From: Elusimicrobia bacterium CG_4_9_14_3_um_filter_62_55 | GTDB taxonomy: Bacteria > Elusimicrobiota > Elusimicrobia > UBA1565 | Length of the DNA stretch: 53,525 nucleotides | Direction of reading: 5' to 3' | Assembly: GCA_002790095.1 (NCBI GenBank) | Contig: PFUL01000069.1 | Coordinates: 1-53,525 of the forward strand | Part shown: positions 44,801 to 53,525 of the stretch, in pieces | Layout: each line of letters starts with the position of its first letter | Numbering within the stretch: the first letter of the stretch is position 1 | The notes under the pieces: generated by a model | Database searches by the model: none | What the model was told of the DNA's origin: nothing | What the model saw: only the letters and a program-made list of their open reading frames with translations | Translations under genes and position numbers: made by a program

Positions 44801-47800
44801 CCCCGGGCGACGACGCGAATCTGTTCGCCATCACCGGCGGAACCTTCGACGTGCGCGGTGGAACCGCGACGATCGCGACGATCGCGGACTACATCGCGGC
44901 TCCGATCCAGGTGCTGGTAACGACTTCGGTTTCCCCCGGCGCCGCAGCGACCATCGACGTTGGACCGCTTGACCCGTCGGTGACCTGGTATTTCGCGATG
45001 ACCACGAAGGATTCCATCGGAATCCGGTCGGCGCTGTCGAATTCAGCGACGGCCGAAGCGGTGGTGCGAGTGTTCGCCCAAGCGGACCGCAGCAACGGCG
45101 TCGCCTGGGGTGATTTTGACGGGGACGGGGACATGGACTATGTCGTTGCCAACAACAACGCCCATGAGCGCCTGTACACCAACAACGGGTCCGGGGTATT
45201 TACGGAATCGTCGATTGACGCGACCGCCGAGGGACGCGGCGTGGCCGTCGCGGACTACGACCGCGACGGCGATCTCGACGTCCTCGTCGCGCGCTACGCC
45301 GCGGCCGACGTCGTTCTGCGCAATGACGGCGGAGGATCGTTCGCGTCGGTGACGGTCCATGCCGACGCATCTACGAGAACGCTGGCGGTCGCTTGGGCGG
45401 ATTACGACAATGACGGGGATCTGGACTATGCCGCCGCCGTCGAGACGGGAGAGGACGCCTATCTCGCAACCAACGACGGCGCCGGCGCTTTTACCATCGC
45501 GCCGTTGACGGGCGTGTCGGGGTTGTGCACCTCTCTCGCGTGGGGGGACTACGACAGGGACGGAGATCTCGATCTCGCGGTGGGATGCACCGGGAAGACG
45601 GACTATCTGCTGACCAACGTTTCCGGAAGCACCTTCACCTATTCGCTGCTTAGCGCCGGCGGCGCTTTGACCACGGGCGGGCTCGCGTGGTTTGACGCGG
45701 ACGGCGACGGGGATCTCGACCTCGCGGCCGCGTCCACTTCGAGCGGCTACTATCTGCGCAACGACGCGGGCTCGTTTACCACCAAGATCACGATTACCGG
45801 GGCGTCGGGCAGCGGAGGGATCGCGGTCGGGGATTTCGACGACGACGGCGATCTTGATCTCGCGTTTTCGGGTTCGCCGGTCAATGTCGCGCTGAACGAC
45901 GGCGCCGGCGCGTTTGCCGTCACGAACGTGTCCTCAACGGTTTCGTTCGGCGGTGAGGGGATCGCGGCCGGCGACATGGACGGGGACGGAGATCTCGATT
46001 TAGCGTCCGTGCGCTGGGACGGGGGCGACGATTCGCTCATCCGTAACGACGGTTCCACCGCGCACTCCGCGCCGACGGCTCCCACGGGCCTCTCCTCGTC
46101 GTTCCTCCCGTTCTCGAGTTTTGCGAGCTCCGGAACGCTTACGCTCCAATGGGACGACGGTACCGACGCGCAAACGACCGACCCGGACCTGCTCGAGTAC
46201 GTCGTTAGAATCGGAACGACGGTGTCCGGGAGTTCGACGACGATCTCGATGGCACCCTATCATTCCGGAGACGGGCATTCGGGCTCGAGCTTCCTCTATA
46301 GTACGCGCTTGAGTGCGTCGCAGCGCGGCATCCGGCTGAAAATGCAGACCGAGACCACCGTCTACTGGACCGTCGCCACCGTTGATGCCTCCGGGGCACG
46401 GTCGGCTCCCGCCGCGGAGAGCTCAATCGACCTGTCCGCCCCGGCGGCGGTCTCAGATTTGGGAGTTTCACAGGATCCTTCCTTAGAAACATCCTCCTCA
46501 GCTTTTGTGACTCTCGCATTCACGGCGCCGGGAGAAAACGGAGCGACCGGAAATCTCGGCGCGACGGCGCTTTACGACGTGCGTTGGACCACCGCAGGCG
46601 CGATCGACTCGCAGTCGAAGTACATCGCGGCGACGAATCAGAAAACGTTCTCGGCCCAGGGGACCGCGGGCGCGGCCTTCGTTCACAAGCTTTCCGTGGA
46701 GTCGGGACGCAGCTATCACTTTGCGATCACGACGCTCGACAGCGCGGGCGTGCGCTCGGGATTGTCGAACTCGCCGCAGTTCGAAGTGGATGCGATGCGC
46801 GAGGAGCTCTCCGACGTGTCCTCGAAAGCGTTCCTGCAGGGGGGGACCACCGCGTTCTTGAAGATCCGCTTGTGGACGGATACCGGCCAGGCGATTTGGA
46901 AAAAGCTCAAAGTGAAGAAGGACGGCCGGCTTCCGGATGCGGCGATCACCAATGTCGGGGTGTACCGGGACGTGGGCCTCGACGGCGTGTTCAATTCTTT
47001 CGATGAACCGGGGCTGATCAGCGCGGCCAAGATTTTTGTCTCGAGCGCAGCCGAGATCACCCTAACTTCTCCCCAGACCATCGTCGCTGCGACGCAAACC
47101 TATTTCCTCGCGGCGACCTTCTCTAACTCCTTTCTTCCGGTCGCCGGTACCAGCGTGTCTTTGCGGCTCGATGGAGAGGCGTTCACCGTCTCCAGCGGGG
47201 GCGTGAAGGGGATCGACTTCCCGGCGCTGGCATTCGACGGATCCGACGACCGCGCCGCGGCGGGCTATAACGCGGCGATGGACATCGGACCCGCAGCGCA
47301 GGGCACCGTCGAGGCTTGGGTGAAGACCGAGGATCCAGGAACCAACCGGTCGATCGTTACCCGGGGCGACGTCGCCGGCAACGCCGGGTATCGTCTCTGG
47401 CTAAACGGCGGCGGCTGCGGCTCCGGTGTTCCCACATTCTACGCGGGTTCTTCGTTCCTCTGCGCCGGAAGCGCCGTCAACGACGGTGCGTGGCATCACG
47501 TCGCGGGGGTCTACAACACCAATAACGGAGAGATCTACATCGACGGGGAGATCTCGGCTGCGGGGGCGATGGTGGGCGGAGCGTTGGGAGACATGTCCAG
47601 CGGACTCGCGATCGGCGGACCCAACAATACGGGCGGTTCGTTCTTAAACGGTCAGATCGACGAGGTGCGCGTGTCCAACTTCGCCCGCTATCCCTCGGAA
47701 TTGCCTCCCCTGCGCAGAAATTCGACGGCAGGCGCGGTTCTGCTTTACCATTTCGACGGAGTCTCCGCCGGTACGAATACGTTCGCGGATTCGACCAACA

Positions 47801-50800
47801 ACGCCGCCCTGACTTTGCACGGCCAGGGATTCGCGTACGCGGGTTCCAGTTCCACGCACATCACCGACGCTCAGGACGTGGTGTTCGCGAGCGGGACCGA
47901 TATTTCCCCCGCGCTCTTTTTCCGGAATACGAGCGCGGTCGGAGTGTTGAAGCTGGAGCTGTGGACCGATCGCGATTTTGCAACGCTGAGTCGGCTGTCG
48001 GTAGAAAAGATCGGCTCGGGCTCCGAAGCCGGCGTGACCAACCTCCAGTTGTTCCTCGATAATGGAGATAAATCCTTCAATTCGGGTTCGGATTCCCCGC
48101 TGGTTTCCGCCGTCGATTTCGTCGCGGGAAAGGCCACGTTTACGATCGCGGCGGCCAATCAGCCGCTTCTGAGCTCCACGACGAAGACCTTCTTCATCGC
48201 CTGGGATGTCGGAGGGGCGGCGCAGATCAACGCGAGTCTCGGATTGCGGTTGGGCGCCACGATGGAATTTCTGCTGGTCGGGGATACGGATACGGTTTCG
48301 ACCGCATTTTTTCCGATCCAAACGACTCCGACGGATGTCGTCGCCGCGGAAGCCGTCGTCTCTGCGGAGAGCACGACGAATTCTTGGGTCAACACTTCGT
48401 CGATTGTCTTTCGGGGAGTCTTCGTTGCCGGAAATGTCGATCACTATCATTACGTTTTCGATCAGAATCCCGTCACCTTGGTCGTCGCAGGCAACTCACC
48501 GTGGGTCGCGGGTAAAACGACCGTGACAGCAACCAGCGACGCCGCTGATTGGTACTTTCACGCTCGGGCCTTTGATGTGGGCGAAGGCGAGGGACTGCAG
48601 AAGGACATCGGCCCGTATTTCGTTGATAGAACCAATCCGACCGGAGCGACCTTCCGTCATTTTGACGCTTCGCAGGCGTCGCTGCAGGAATCGCAATTCA
48701 ACGACCTCGCGACGGCGGTGACCGCGCAGCTCGCGATTTCCGATGCGCTCGCGGGAATCAATTTAAACGGCCCTGCTCCACTGGCGCCTTCGAGCGGAAC
48801 GGTCGGGTTATGGCATTTTGATGAGACCTCGGGTTCCTGGGCGGACTCGGGTCCCTCGGGGAACTTCTTGGGCGTCGCGGCGGGCAATCCGCAGCGCGTC
48901 GCGGGACGCTACGGGGCCGGCATTCAGACCGTGGAAGGCTCTTACCTTAATAACCCCTCTCCCGCTGATTTGCCGGTCGGCAATGAGGCGCGGACGCTCG
49001 AGGCCTGGCTGCTTCCGCGATCCTCGGCGGGCGTACAGGGAATCCTGCGCTGGGGATCCGGCGGGGGTCTTAACGCCCTTCAATTAAACGCGGGGGTTCT
49101 GGAGGTTGATCTCGGAGGTTCGTTCGCTTCGGGGGGACCCGCGCTGAGCACGGGCGTTTGGCAGCACGTCGCCTTTACGTTCGACGGAGGGACCGGGCGC
49201 TTCTTCCTGAATGGAATAGAGCGCAGCAATAACGCGTACGGCGCGCAGACAACGACGGCCGGGACGCTGGAAGTGGGGCGCGTCGGGGCGGGAGGGTTTT
49301 ACGGAACGATCGACGAATTGCGAATCTCCAAGCGCGTTTTGACGCCCGCGGAGATTCTGGCGGACTACGAACGTGGGAATCCCTATTTCGTCAGCTTCTC
49401 AACCGACGCCGGCCGCTCGTGGCGAGTCGTCTCCGCGACCGAGCCCGGGGCGGGAGCCTACGTGACGATGACGGGTTCCCACGGGGCCTTGGGTCCCGAA
49501 ACACTGACGGCGATCGGGCTCGACTTGATCGTCTCTACGCTGACGGCGACCGGGTCCCAGGGAACGAACCAGATTCGATTCCACCCCAACGACCTGGCGG
49601 GAAATACGGCGGCGCTCGGCCCGTTCACGATTCTAGTCGATTCCAACGCGCCCGTCGCCTATTCGACGCCCAGTCTTCCCGCCGATGGCTACTACACCCG
49701 TTTGGATCCGGATTTCTATTGGACCGGGCCGAGCACTTCCTTGGTGCAGGGGCTCGGTGGAAGCTTCTTCGTGGAAGTTTCCAGCGCGGATCCCGCGTTT
49801 GCGATCGGCAATCGGGTGATCGACGTTTCCGTGCCGGCCTCGGTCAACGACTCGAACGCACAGAAGGTAACCGGGGTCTACAACTCAACGTTTACGCTGA
49901 CCGAAGGGGCGACCTATTATTGGCGCGTGCGTTCCCGCAGTTCTCTCGGAGTCTTTGGCAGCTATGGGCCGGTGCATTCTTTCGTCACCGACATCGCCTC
50001 TCCGACCGCGTCGAATTTCGTCGTTTACAACGGAACCGGCGGCATCTTCGGGCAAGGCGACTTCATCGGTCTGCTTGCCGGTGTGACGGCGCAAATTTCA
50101 GTACAGGACGTCGTTTCCGGGTTGGGACACAACGAGGGAATCGCGCCGCCTTCTAATGCGGTCGGATTTTGGCGATTCTCGGAGACGAATGGAACGAACC
50201 AGATCGATCACTCCGGGAGGGGCAATACCGGAGTCCTGTCCTGCGCGACGGGCCCCTGCTCTCCGGCGATCCTCCGAGCAACCCCGCGCGGAGCGGGCAT
50301 CCAATGCGCCTCCGGAAAGGGCATGACGGCGAGCAATACCGATTTCAACTTCTCAGCGGCAGGGAATTTCACCGTCGAGGCTTGGATTCTACCGACCACG
50401 GTTTCCGGAACTCGCGTCATCGCGGCCGTCGGCGCTACGACGTTGGGAACGAATTCCAACTGGGCGTTTTTGATCAACAACTCCGCGTTTAACCTCGTCA
50501 ATTCATCGCTGGGCGGCGCCCTCGGACCCGCCCTCGCCGTCCAAGCCGGAGTTTGGCAGCACGTGGCGGCGTCGGTGCAGGGGACGAGTGTTCGCTTCTT
50601 CGTCAACGGCGAGCTGAATTCGCAGGTCTCGTATCCGGGGGGGAACTCGGGAGGCGGATCGATGCCCTTCTCGGTTTGTTCTGGTGTGCGGGACGACGGC
50701 GTATGGGACTCGCCCTTCTTGGGTCTTATCGATGAAGTGATGGTCTCCAGCGGCGCGGCGACGGCCGCGGAGATCGCCGACCGCTATTCGCGGTCCCGGC

Positions 50801-53525
50801 CGGGGCGATTCAGCGTCGAATATTCGACGACCGTCGGCCAAATCTGGAACGTCGTCAGCGCGACGCGCGCTGCCGGAGGGAGCCCGTGGCTGGAGCTTAC
50901 GGGAATCGACGGGGATACCGGATCGCAGGTGCTTACGATCCGTGATCTCAGGCTGACTCAATCGACGAACCCGGCGACCGGCGCGGCGGCGACCAACCAG
51001 GTCGTCTTTGTCGCGGCGGACCGGGCGAACAACGTGACGACGGCGGGGCCGTTCTCAATCATCGTGGACACGTCGGCCGCGGCGGCCGTATCGACTCCCA
51101 CCTTCCCCCTTAATGGAACCTATGTCCGGGGAACCCCGAACTTCGTTTGGGCGGGCCCGAGCACGACAACCGCCCAGGGAATGGGCGCCAACAGCTTCTT
51201 CCTGTTGGAAGTCGACGACGATCCCTCGTTTTCGACGCCGGAGGTGCTCATTTCAACGCCGATCCGCATCGCGAGCACGTCCACCTTCGCCACTGAAGGG
51301 ACCTATCTTTCGACGCAGACGCTCGCGGATGCTACGACCTTCCACTGGAGGGTCCGCGCCTCAGGCGCGCTCGGAATCCTCTCCAAGCCGCTCACCGTGT
51401 ACAGCTTCGTGACGGATTATTCCTCTCCGTCCGCTTCCGGGTTTGTTTCAATCACTTCGAGCGGCGGGGCGGCGGTCGAGTCGATCGGCATCGACCTGCT
51501 CAGCGGCGTTACGGTGCAAATCTCTCTGCAGGATGTCGGGCCCGCGGGAATTTCCACCGCTCCAGTCGACGGATCGGTGCCGTTCGGCGTTCTCGTCAGC
51601 ACCGATTCGGGATTCTTCTGGAGCGACGGCGCGTTCGTTCCGTCATTCGCGGACGCCGCTTTGGACTCGATTCGGCGCCTGGCTTCGTTTGCGGGAAAAC
51701 TCTACGCGGGCGGCGGCCCCGGAGGCTTCATTTACGTAAATGACGGGAACGCGTGGTCGCTTTCCGCGGATCTTCCTGGAACCGAAGTCGCCGCCTTCGC
51801 CGAATACAACGGCGAATTGTACGCGGGTCAAACCGGCAGCGGCGAGATATGGCGATTCAACGGAACGATATGGTCTTCCTTTTTCGATCACGGCGGCGCT
51901 CAAACCAACGCGTTGAAAGCCTTTAACGGGAAACTCTACGCCGCGTCCGACGGACTCATTTGGGTATACGATCCGAAGGCGGGGTGGTCGGTCGCGTTCG
52001 ATCCCGCGGACGCCGACGTTCTCTCCCTTGAAGTTTATGATGGGGAGTTGTTCGCCGGAGCGAATCCCCGTATCTTCAAGTTTGACGGAAGCAGTTGGAC
52101 CGTCTCCGCCGCCAATGTCAGCGCGAACGTCTACGCGCTGCAGTCGTACAATGGAAAATTGTACGCCGGCACCAACGACGCCTCCAACGAGATCGAGTCC
52201 TACGACGGAATCTCCTGGACGAAGCTCCCGAATTTCGGGGGTTTTACCGAGGCCCGGGCGCTTGGGCTGCACGCCGGGCGCATGTACGCGGCGTTTCACG
52301 GACCCTCCTTTCCCGAGATATACGCGTACGATGGAAAAGATTGGAGCCGTATCCGGCGTTTGAGCAGCCTCAACGATGTTGTCTACGACTTCCGGGAGTT
52401 CAAGGGACGCCTTTACACCGCGATGCACGTAGACCCATCGAGCGGCGTCGTGACGGTGACGACTCCGACGGCCGTGACGGTGACGGGCGCGGACGGATCC
52501 TTGGGCGTCGAGACGCTCCAGGCCACCGGACTCGCAATTAGGGCATCGGTGGACGGAAGCGTCTGCAATCAGAACCCGGCGTGTACGTCGACGAACCAAA
52601 TTCGCTTCACGTACCAGGACCGTACCGGGCAGGGCGGAGCGGTCGGTCCTTTCGCGATCCTATCCGATCCGCTGCTTTCCGCGCCGACCGGCTACGCTCC
52701 CGCGACCGGTGATTTCGTTCGCGAGGCGGCCGTGCCGCTTTCTTGGATTGAAACGACGACCCAGCCTGTGCACGACGTCGATGTCGACAACGACGCGAAC
52801 TTTTCCTCGCCGGTGCTGAGCATCGCGGCTACGGGATTTTACAACGTCACGACCGCGCCGACGCTTTCTCAGGCGACGACCTATTTTTGGCGGGTGCGGG
52901 GAGCCAATACCTCCGGCGTGCGCAGTGAGTATTCGCCCGCGTCGTCGTTTGTCATCGATTCGCTTTCCCCATCCACCGGCGTGTACCGCGTGCTCAATTC
53001 GACGAACGGATTATTCTCCGAGCAGGAATTCGTCAATCTGCAGAAAGGCGTTACGGTGCAGGTGGAATTCCAGGACTTGAACGCGGGGCTCGGGATCGGA
53101 GGACTGCAGTCGCTGAACCGGGTGGGAACCTGGAGTTTCGAAGAAATCAGCGGGGGCACGACGACCGACCGCTCCGGGAACGGGAACGTCGCGATCCTCG
53201 CCGTCCCGATGATTCGTGCTTCGGCGGGGCGAGTGGGCCGTGGTGTGCGTTTCACCGGCGCGGTCTCCCAAATCGTCGTATCGACGCCGACGGTTTCCTC
53301 GTGGACAGGCCTCACAATCGCGGGCTGGGTGCGTCCGACCGCGAATAACTCCACGTTCGATACGGTCTGGGCCTCGAAACAGTTCCGGGTCCAGGCGTTC
53401 AGCGCGCAGGGCCGGGTCCGGTTCCAGTATGAGCCGGCGGCGGGGCAGAATGGAGGGTGCTCCGTTTCGACGCCGGAGACCTATCCGTTGGGCGCCTGGC
53501 TGCATGTCGCTGTGGTGATGGATCC
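41881..53525 (+). CDS. Giant exported modular surface protein (3' end beyond window)
   Basis: An open frame of at least 3,881 codons running off the right edge with no stop. A signal peptide (ALRALLSAAALLSGGFTPSWA) leads into ISWDGGAGGNDNWYDALNWSGDAVPGAGDDVVI, a start common to bacterial adhesin-like and autotransporter-like proteins. A Gly-rich domain follows (42409-42845), then Fn3-like domains and two FG-GAP blocks of seven Ca-binding repeats each (43330-44310, 45085-46050). Two related beta modules, four LamG domains (about 47221, 48808, 50161 and 53107) and a seven-repeat YNGKLYAG block (51655-52440) come after. Long super-repeats with TTYYWRVR and GPFxIxVD motifs link them. Such proteins act at the cell surface or in the medium in adhesion or carbohydrate binding. 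Secretion route and anchor must lie in the missing C-terminus. Confidence 0.88.
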   Translation, partial: MRFPQALRALLSAAALLSGGFTPSWAASISWDGGAGGNDNWYDALNWSGDAVPGAGDDVVIDAATTVQVDASSPAISFQSLVLGENNNPILRMSTGIQSGYLEIRNGATLLQNTAVELVLTSVTVLSGGAIDHSAAGAASVNIRTTGDFVIASGATIIVDGDGFLGGDSGMTSGNAGSGTQPGAGGASLGEGGGGGGHGGVGGAGGNPGGAGGGSDDVVTAPSLHGSGGGGGGSGGSGLGVGGAGGGLVLLSIGGTMTLDGTVSADGANGAVNGNGAGGGGAGGAVYIQSANMAGGGSISADGGNGGLSGTAGGGGGGAGRVAIVFTGTNASTITYTANFGTAPGTGGSSGAGGTTFDGPGKITDLSVSAIVSTGLGASSQTVRLQWTSPKAGLAGASNDWDIRYATYPVSDMTVYNALPVGNVISTSVVEGVVVSTDIGPLDPSATWYFAVTVYDQQNLRSALSVGATAQSPVIDLTAVSANARGAAWGDMDGDGDLDLAIAVAGVGDEIIARNDGGGVFTPTAVVSAGASVGVEWADYDRDGDLDLAVANTSGEDEELLRNDGGVFMKISPSPFAGSAGNTTGIAWGDMDNDGTIDLVIAQNGALDIIAFNPGDLSAFSQTTVAGTGGASNGVALADYDRDGDLDVAVSIAGGPDYIIRNDGNGVFSTFTITMSGGAGSSSSGLAWGDFDGDGDLDLVFATGNLTPSYFVFNNAGVFDSSATIAGSGIETTVAPAVGDLDNDGDSDLYFAAQGAEDLVARNDGGGVFAVSRVPGTDAATDGYAAPVGDYDDDGDLDAGGVRQPTGSAYLVRNDVAPANTGPTAPASGFEASFTPFSVGAASGTLTLRWGDGSDAETPASVLEYFVRVGTSSGNGEILALPRRFGYDPRSGSGGHLYSTWLSGAQRGINLTMDAETTVYWSVSTQDGAFARSPESAEQTASLVAPNPVSNFFAITASTGFAASSTTVRLSFTTPGDDANLFAITGGTFDVRGGTATIATIADYIAAPIQVLVTTSVSPGAAATIDVGPLDPSVTWYFAMTTKDSIGIRSALSNSATAEAVVRVFAQADRSNGVAWGDFDGDGDMDYVVANNNAHERLYTNNGSGVFTESSIDATAEGRGVAVADYDRDGDLDVLVARYAAADVVLRNDGGGSFASVTVHADASTRTLAVAWADYDNDGDLDYAAAVETGEDAYLATNDGAGAFTIAPLTGVSGLCTSLAWGDYDRDGDLDLAVGCTGKTDYLLTNVSGSTFTYSLLSAGGALTTGGLAWFDADGDGDLDLAAASTSSGYYLRNDAGSFTTKITITGASGSGGIAVGDFDDDGDLDLAFSGSPVNVALNDGAGAFAVTNVSSTVSFGGEGIAAGDMDGDGDLDLASVRWDGGDDSLIRNDGSTAHSAPTAPTGLSSSFLPFSSFASSGTLTLQWDDGTDAQTTDPDLLEYVVRIGTTVSGSSTTISMAPYHSGDGHSGSSFLYSTRLSASQRGIRLKMQTETTVYWTVATVDASGARSAPAAESSIDLSAPAAVSDLGVSQDPSLETSSSAFVTLAFTAPGENGATGNLGATALYDVRWTTAGAIDSQSKYIAATNQKTFSAQGTAGAAFVHKLSVESGRSYHFAITTLDSAGVRSGLSNSPQFEVDAMREELSDVSSKAFLQGGTTAFLKIRLWTDTGQAIWKKLKVKKDGRLPDAAITNVGVYRDVGLDGVFNSFDEPGLISAAKIFVSSAAEITLTSPQTIVAATQTYFLAATFSNSFLPVAGTSVSLRLDGEAFTVSSGGVKGIDFPALAFDGSDDRAAAGYNAAMDIGPAAQGTVEAWVKTEDPGTNRSIVTRGDVAGNAGYRLWLNGGGCGSGVPTFYAGSSFLCAGSAVNDGAWHHVAGVYNTNNGEIYIDGEISAAGAMVGGALGDMSSGLAIGGPNNTGGSFLNGQIDEVRVSNFARYPSELPPLRRNSTAGAVLLYHFDGVSAGTNTFADSTNNAALTLHGQGFAYAGSSSTHITDAQDVVFASGTDISPALFFRNTSAVGVLKLELWTDRDFATLSRLSVEKIGSGSEAGVTNLQLFLDNGDKSFNSGSDSPLVSAVDFVAGKATFTIAAANQPLLSSTTKTFFIAWDVGGAAQINASLGLRLGATMEFLLVGDTDTVSTAFFPIQTTPTDVVAAEAVVSAESTTNSWVNTSSIVFRGVFVAGNVDHYHYVFDQNPVTLVVAGNSPWVAGKTTVTATSDAADWYFHARAFDVGEGEGLQKDIGPYFVDRTNPTGATFRHFDASQASLQESQFNDLATAVTAQLAISDALAGINLNGPAPLAPSSGTVGLWHFDETSGSWADSGPSGNFLGVAAGNPQRVAGRYGAGIQTVEGSYLNNPSPADLPVGNEARTLEAWLLPRSSAGVQGILRWGSGGGLNALQLNAGVLEVDLGGSFASGGPALSTGVWQHVAFTFDGGTGRFFLNGIERSNNAYGAQTTTAGTLEVGRVGAGGFYGTIDELRISKRVLTPAEILADYERGNPYFVSFSTDAGRSWRVVSATEPGAGAYVTMTGSHGALGPETLTAIGLDLIVSTLTATGSQGTNQIRFHPNDLAGNTAALGPFTILVDSNAPVAYSTPSLPADGYYTRLDPDFYWTGPSTSLVQGLGGSFFVEVSSADPAFAIGNRVIDVSVPASVNDSNAQKVTGVYNSTFTLTEGATYYWRVRSRSSLGVFGSYGPVHSFVTDIASPTASNFVVYNGTGGIFGQGDFIGLLAGVTAQISVQDVVSGLGHNEGIAPPSNAVGFWRFSETNGTNQIDHSGRGNTGVLSCATGPCSPAILRATPRGAGIQCASGKGMTASNTDFNFSAAGNFTVEAWILPTTVSGTRVIAAVGATTLGTNSNWAFLINNSAFNLVNSSLGGALGPALAVQAGVWQHVAASVQGTSVRFFVNGELNSQVSYPGGNSGGGSMPFSVCSGVRDDGVWDSPFLGLIDEVMVSSGAATAAEIADRYSRSRPGRFSVEYSTTVGQIWNVVSATRAAGGSPWLELTGIDGDTGSQVLTIRDLRLTQSTNPATGAAATNQVVFVAADRANNVTTAGPFSIIVDTSAAAAVSTPTFPLNGTYVRGTPNFVWAGPSTTTAQGMGANSFFLLEVDDDPSFSTPEVLISTPIRIASTSTFATEGTYLSTQTLADATTFHWRVRASGALGILSKPLTVYSFVTDYSSPSASGFVSITSSGGAAVESIGIDLLSGVTVQISLQDVGPAGISTAPVDGSVPFGVLVSTDSGFFWSDGAFVPSFADAALDSIRRLASFAGKLYAGGGPGGFIYVNDGNAWSLSADLPGTEVAAFAEYNGELYAGQTGSGEIWRFNGTIWSSFFDHGGAQTNALKAFNGKLYAASDGLIWVYDPKAGWSVAFDPADADVLSLEVYDGELFAGANPRIFKFDGSSWTVSAANVSANVYALQSYNGKLYAGTNDASNEIESYDGISWTKLPNFGGFTEARALGLHAGRMYAAFHGPSFPEIYAYDGKDWSRIRRLSSLNDVVYDFREFKGRLYTAMHVDPSSGVVTVTTPTAVTVTGADGSLGVETLQATGLAIRASVDGSVCNQNPACTSTNQIRFTYQDRTGQGGAVGPFAILSDPLLSAPTGYAPATGDFVREAAVPLSWIETTTQPVHDVDVDNDANFSSPVLSIAATGFYNVTTAPTLSQATTYFWRVRGANTSGVRSEYSPASSFVIDSLSPSTGVYRVLNSTNGLFSEQEFVNLQKGVTVQVEFQDLNAGLGIGGLQSLNRVGTWSFEEISGGTTTDRSGNGNVAILAVPMIRASAGRVGRGVRFTGAVSQIVVSTPTVSSWTGLTIAGWVRPTANNSTFDTVWASKQFRVQAFSAQGRVRFQYEPAAGQNGGCSVSTPETYPLGAWLHVAVVMD
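42409..42845 (+). repeat. Glycine-rich low-complexity segment of the giant protein
   Basis: Runs of Gly separated by Ser, Ala and Asn, interleaved with short strands such as LVLLSIGGTMTLDGTVSADG and GAVYIQSANMAGGGSISADG. This alternation is typical of Gly-rich beta-helical passenger regions rather than a disordered linker. Confidence 0.7.
43330..44310 (+). repeat. FG-GAP block 1: seven Ca-binding repeats
   Basis: Seven copies of the WGDxDGDGDLDLAIA-type loop occur at roughly 50-residue spacing (near 43346, 43492, 43640, 43790, 43940, 44090 and 44239). The DxDxDGxxD pattern is the calcium loop of integrin-alpha-like FG-GAP/VCBS repeats. Seven repeats make a closed seven-bladed propeller. Confidence 0.85.
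45085..46050 (+). repeat. FG-GAP block 2: seven Ca-binding repeats
   Basis: A second set of seven loops (near 45103, 45246, 45394, 45537, 45685, 45826 and 45967), each about 48 residues apart. It is flanked on both sides by the same Fn3-like modules as block 1, so it probably arose by duplication of propeller plus flank. Confidence 0.85.
51655..52440 (+). repeat. Seven-repeat propeller-like block with YNGKLYAG motif
   Basis: Seven repeats of about 38-43 residues centre on FAGKLYAG, YNGELYAG, FNGKLYAA, YDGELFAG, YNGKLYAG, HAGRMYAA and FKGRLYTA. Blade size and number fit a third seven-bladed propeller of non-FG-GAP type. It takes the place that a LamG domain holds in the neighbouring super-repeats. 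Confidence 0.75.

Overview
This window looks like chromosome of a high-GC, Gram-negative-type bacterium. Most genes have GC-rich third codon positions, many products carry Sec signal peptides, and there is a ClpC-type unfoldase and a RecA. The unusually large exported proteins with long Ala/Ser/Pro-rich N-terminal regions recall Elusimicrobiota or a similar poorly cultured diderm phylum. That assignment is an inference from style, not from a marker gene. No rRNA, tRNA, CRISPR array or prophage was seen.

Layout. (1) 1-604: no convincing gene, but two perfect 24-bp palindromes and several hairpins. (2) 605-20761, minus strand: a block of very large exported proteins. Two are signal peptide + HAD phosphatase + MFS transporter fusions (1013-4513 and 7737-11591). 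One is a signal peptide + MFS protein (5449-7740). Two more form an operon (16439-20761 then 13724-16438) in which I read three HAD-like + RecB-like nuclease modules, only the last with an intact nuclease active site. The block is interrupted by a nucleotidyltransferase/partner pair (4619-5366) and by an AT-richer three-gene TIGR04255-type island (11744-13522). (3) 21173-26375, plus strand: clpC, a class A beta-lactamase-fold protein, a small secreted protein and an unknown protein, tightly packed. (4) 26409-27004: a kinase/transposase chimeric pseudogene. (5) 27032-29257: recA with an SOS box inside its promoter, then a Xer-type recombinase. (6) 29352-30416: two small genes with apparently leaderless promoters. 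(7) 30413-34585, minus strand: a FadI-like thiolase and a fusion of CPBP intramembrane protease, HtrA serine protease and PDZ. (8) 34742-39704, plus strand: a compact six-gene operon (glycosyltransferase, hotdog thioesterase, GNAT acetyltransferase, receiver protein, 3-hydroxyacyl-CoA dehydrogenase, thiolase). (9) 39838-41780: three response-regulator-type genes. (10) 41881 to the window end: one open reading frame of at least 3,881 codons. It encodes a giant exported protein with two seven-repeat FG-GAP propellers, a third seven-repeat propeller-like block, LamG domains and long tandem super-repeats.

How the genes may work together. The 605-20761 block shares an N-terminal architecture (signal peptide, LPSL-rich disordered stretch, short FDG/NGAD-like motif) with the 31832-34585 protease. 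Three of these transcription units share a promoter-like element, GRCCCAW-N21-TACnnT, and a fourth has a weaker match. A nuclease, phosphatases and MFS transporters on the outside of the inner membrane would fit stepwise breakdown and uptake of extracellular nucleic acid, but substrate and function are speculative. The 34742-39704 operon and the 30413 thiolase indicate acyl-CoA (beta-oxidation-type) metabolism.
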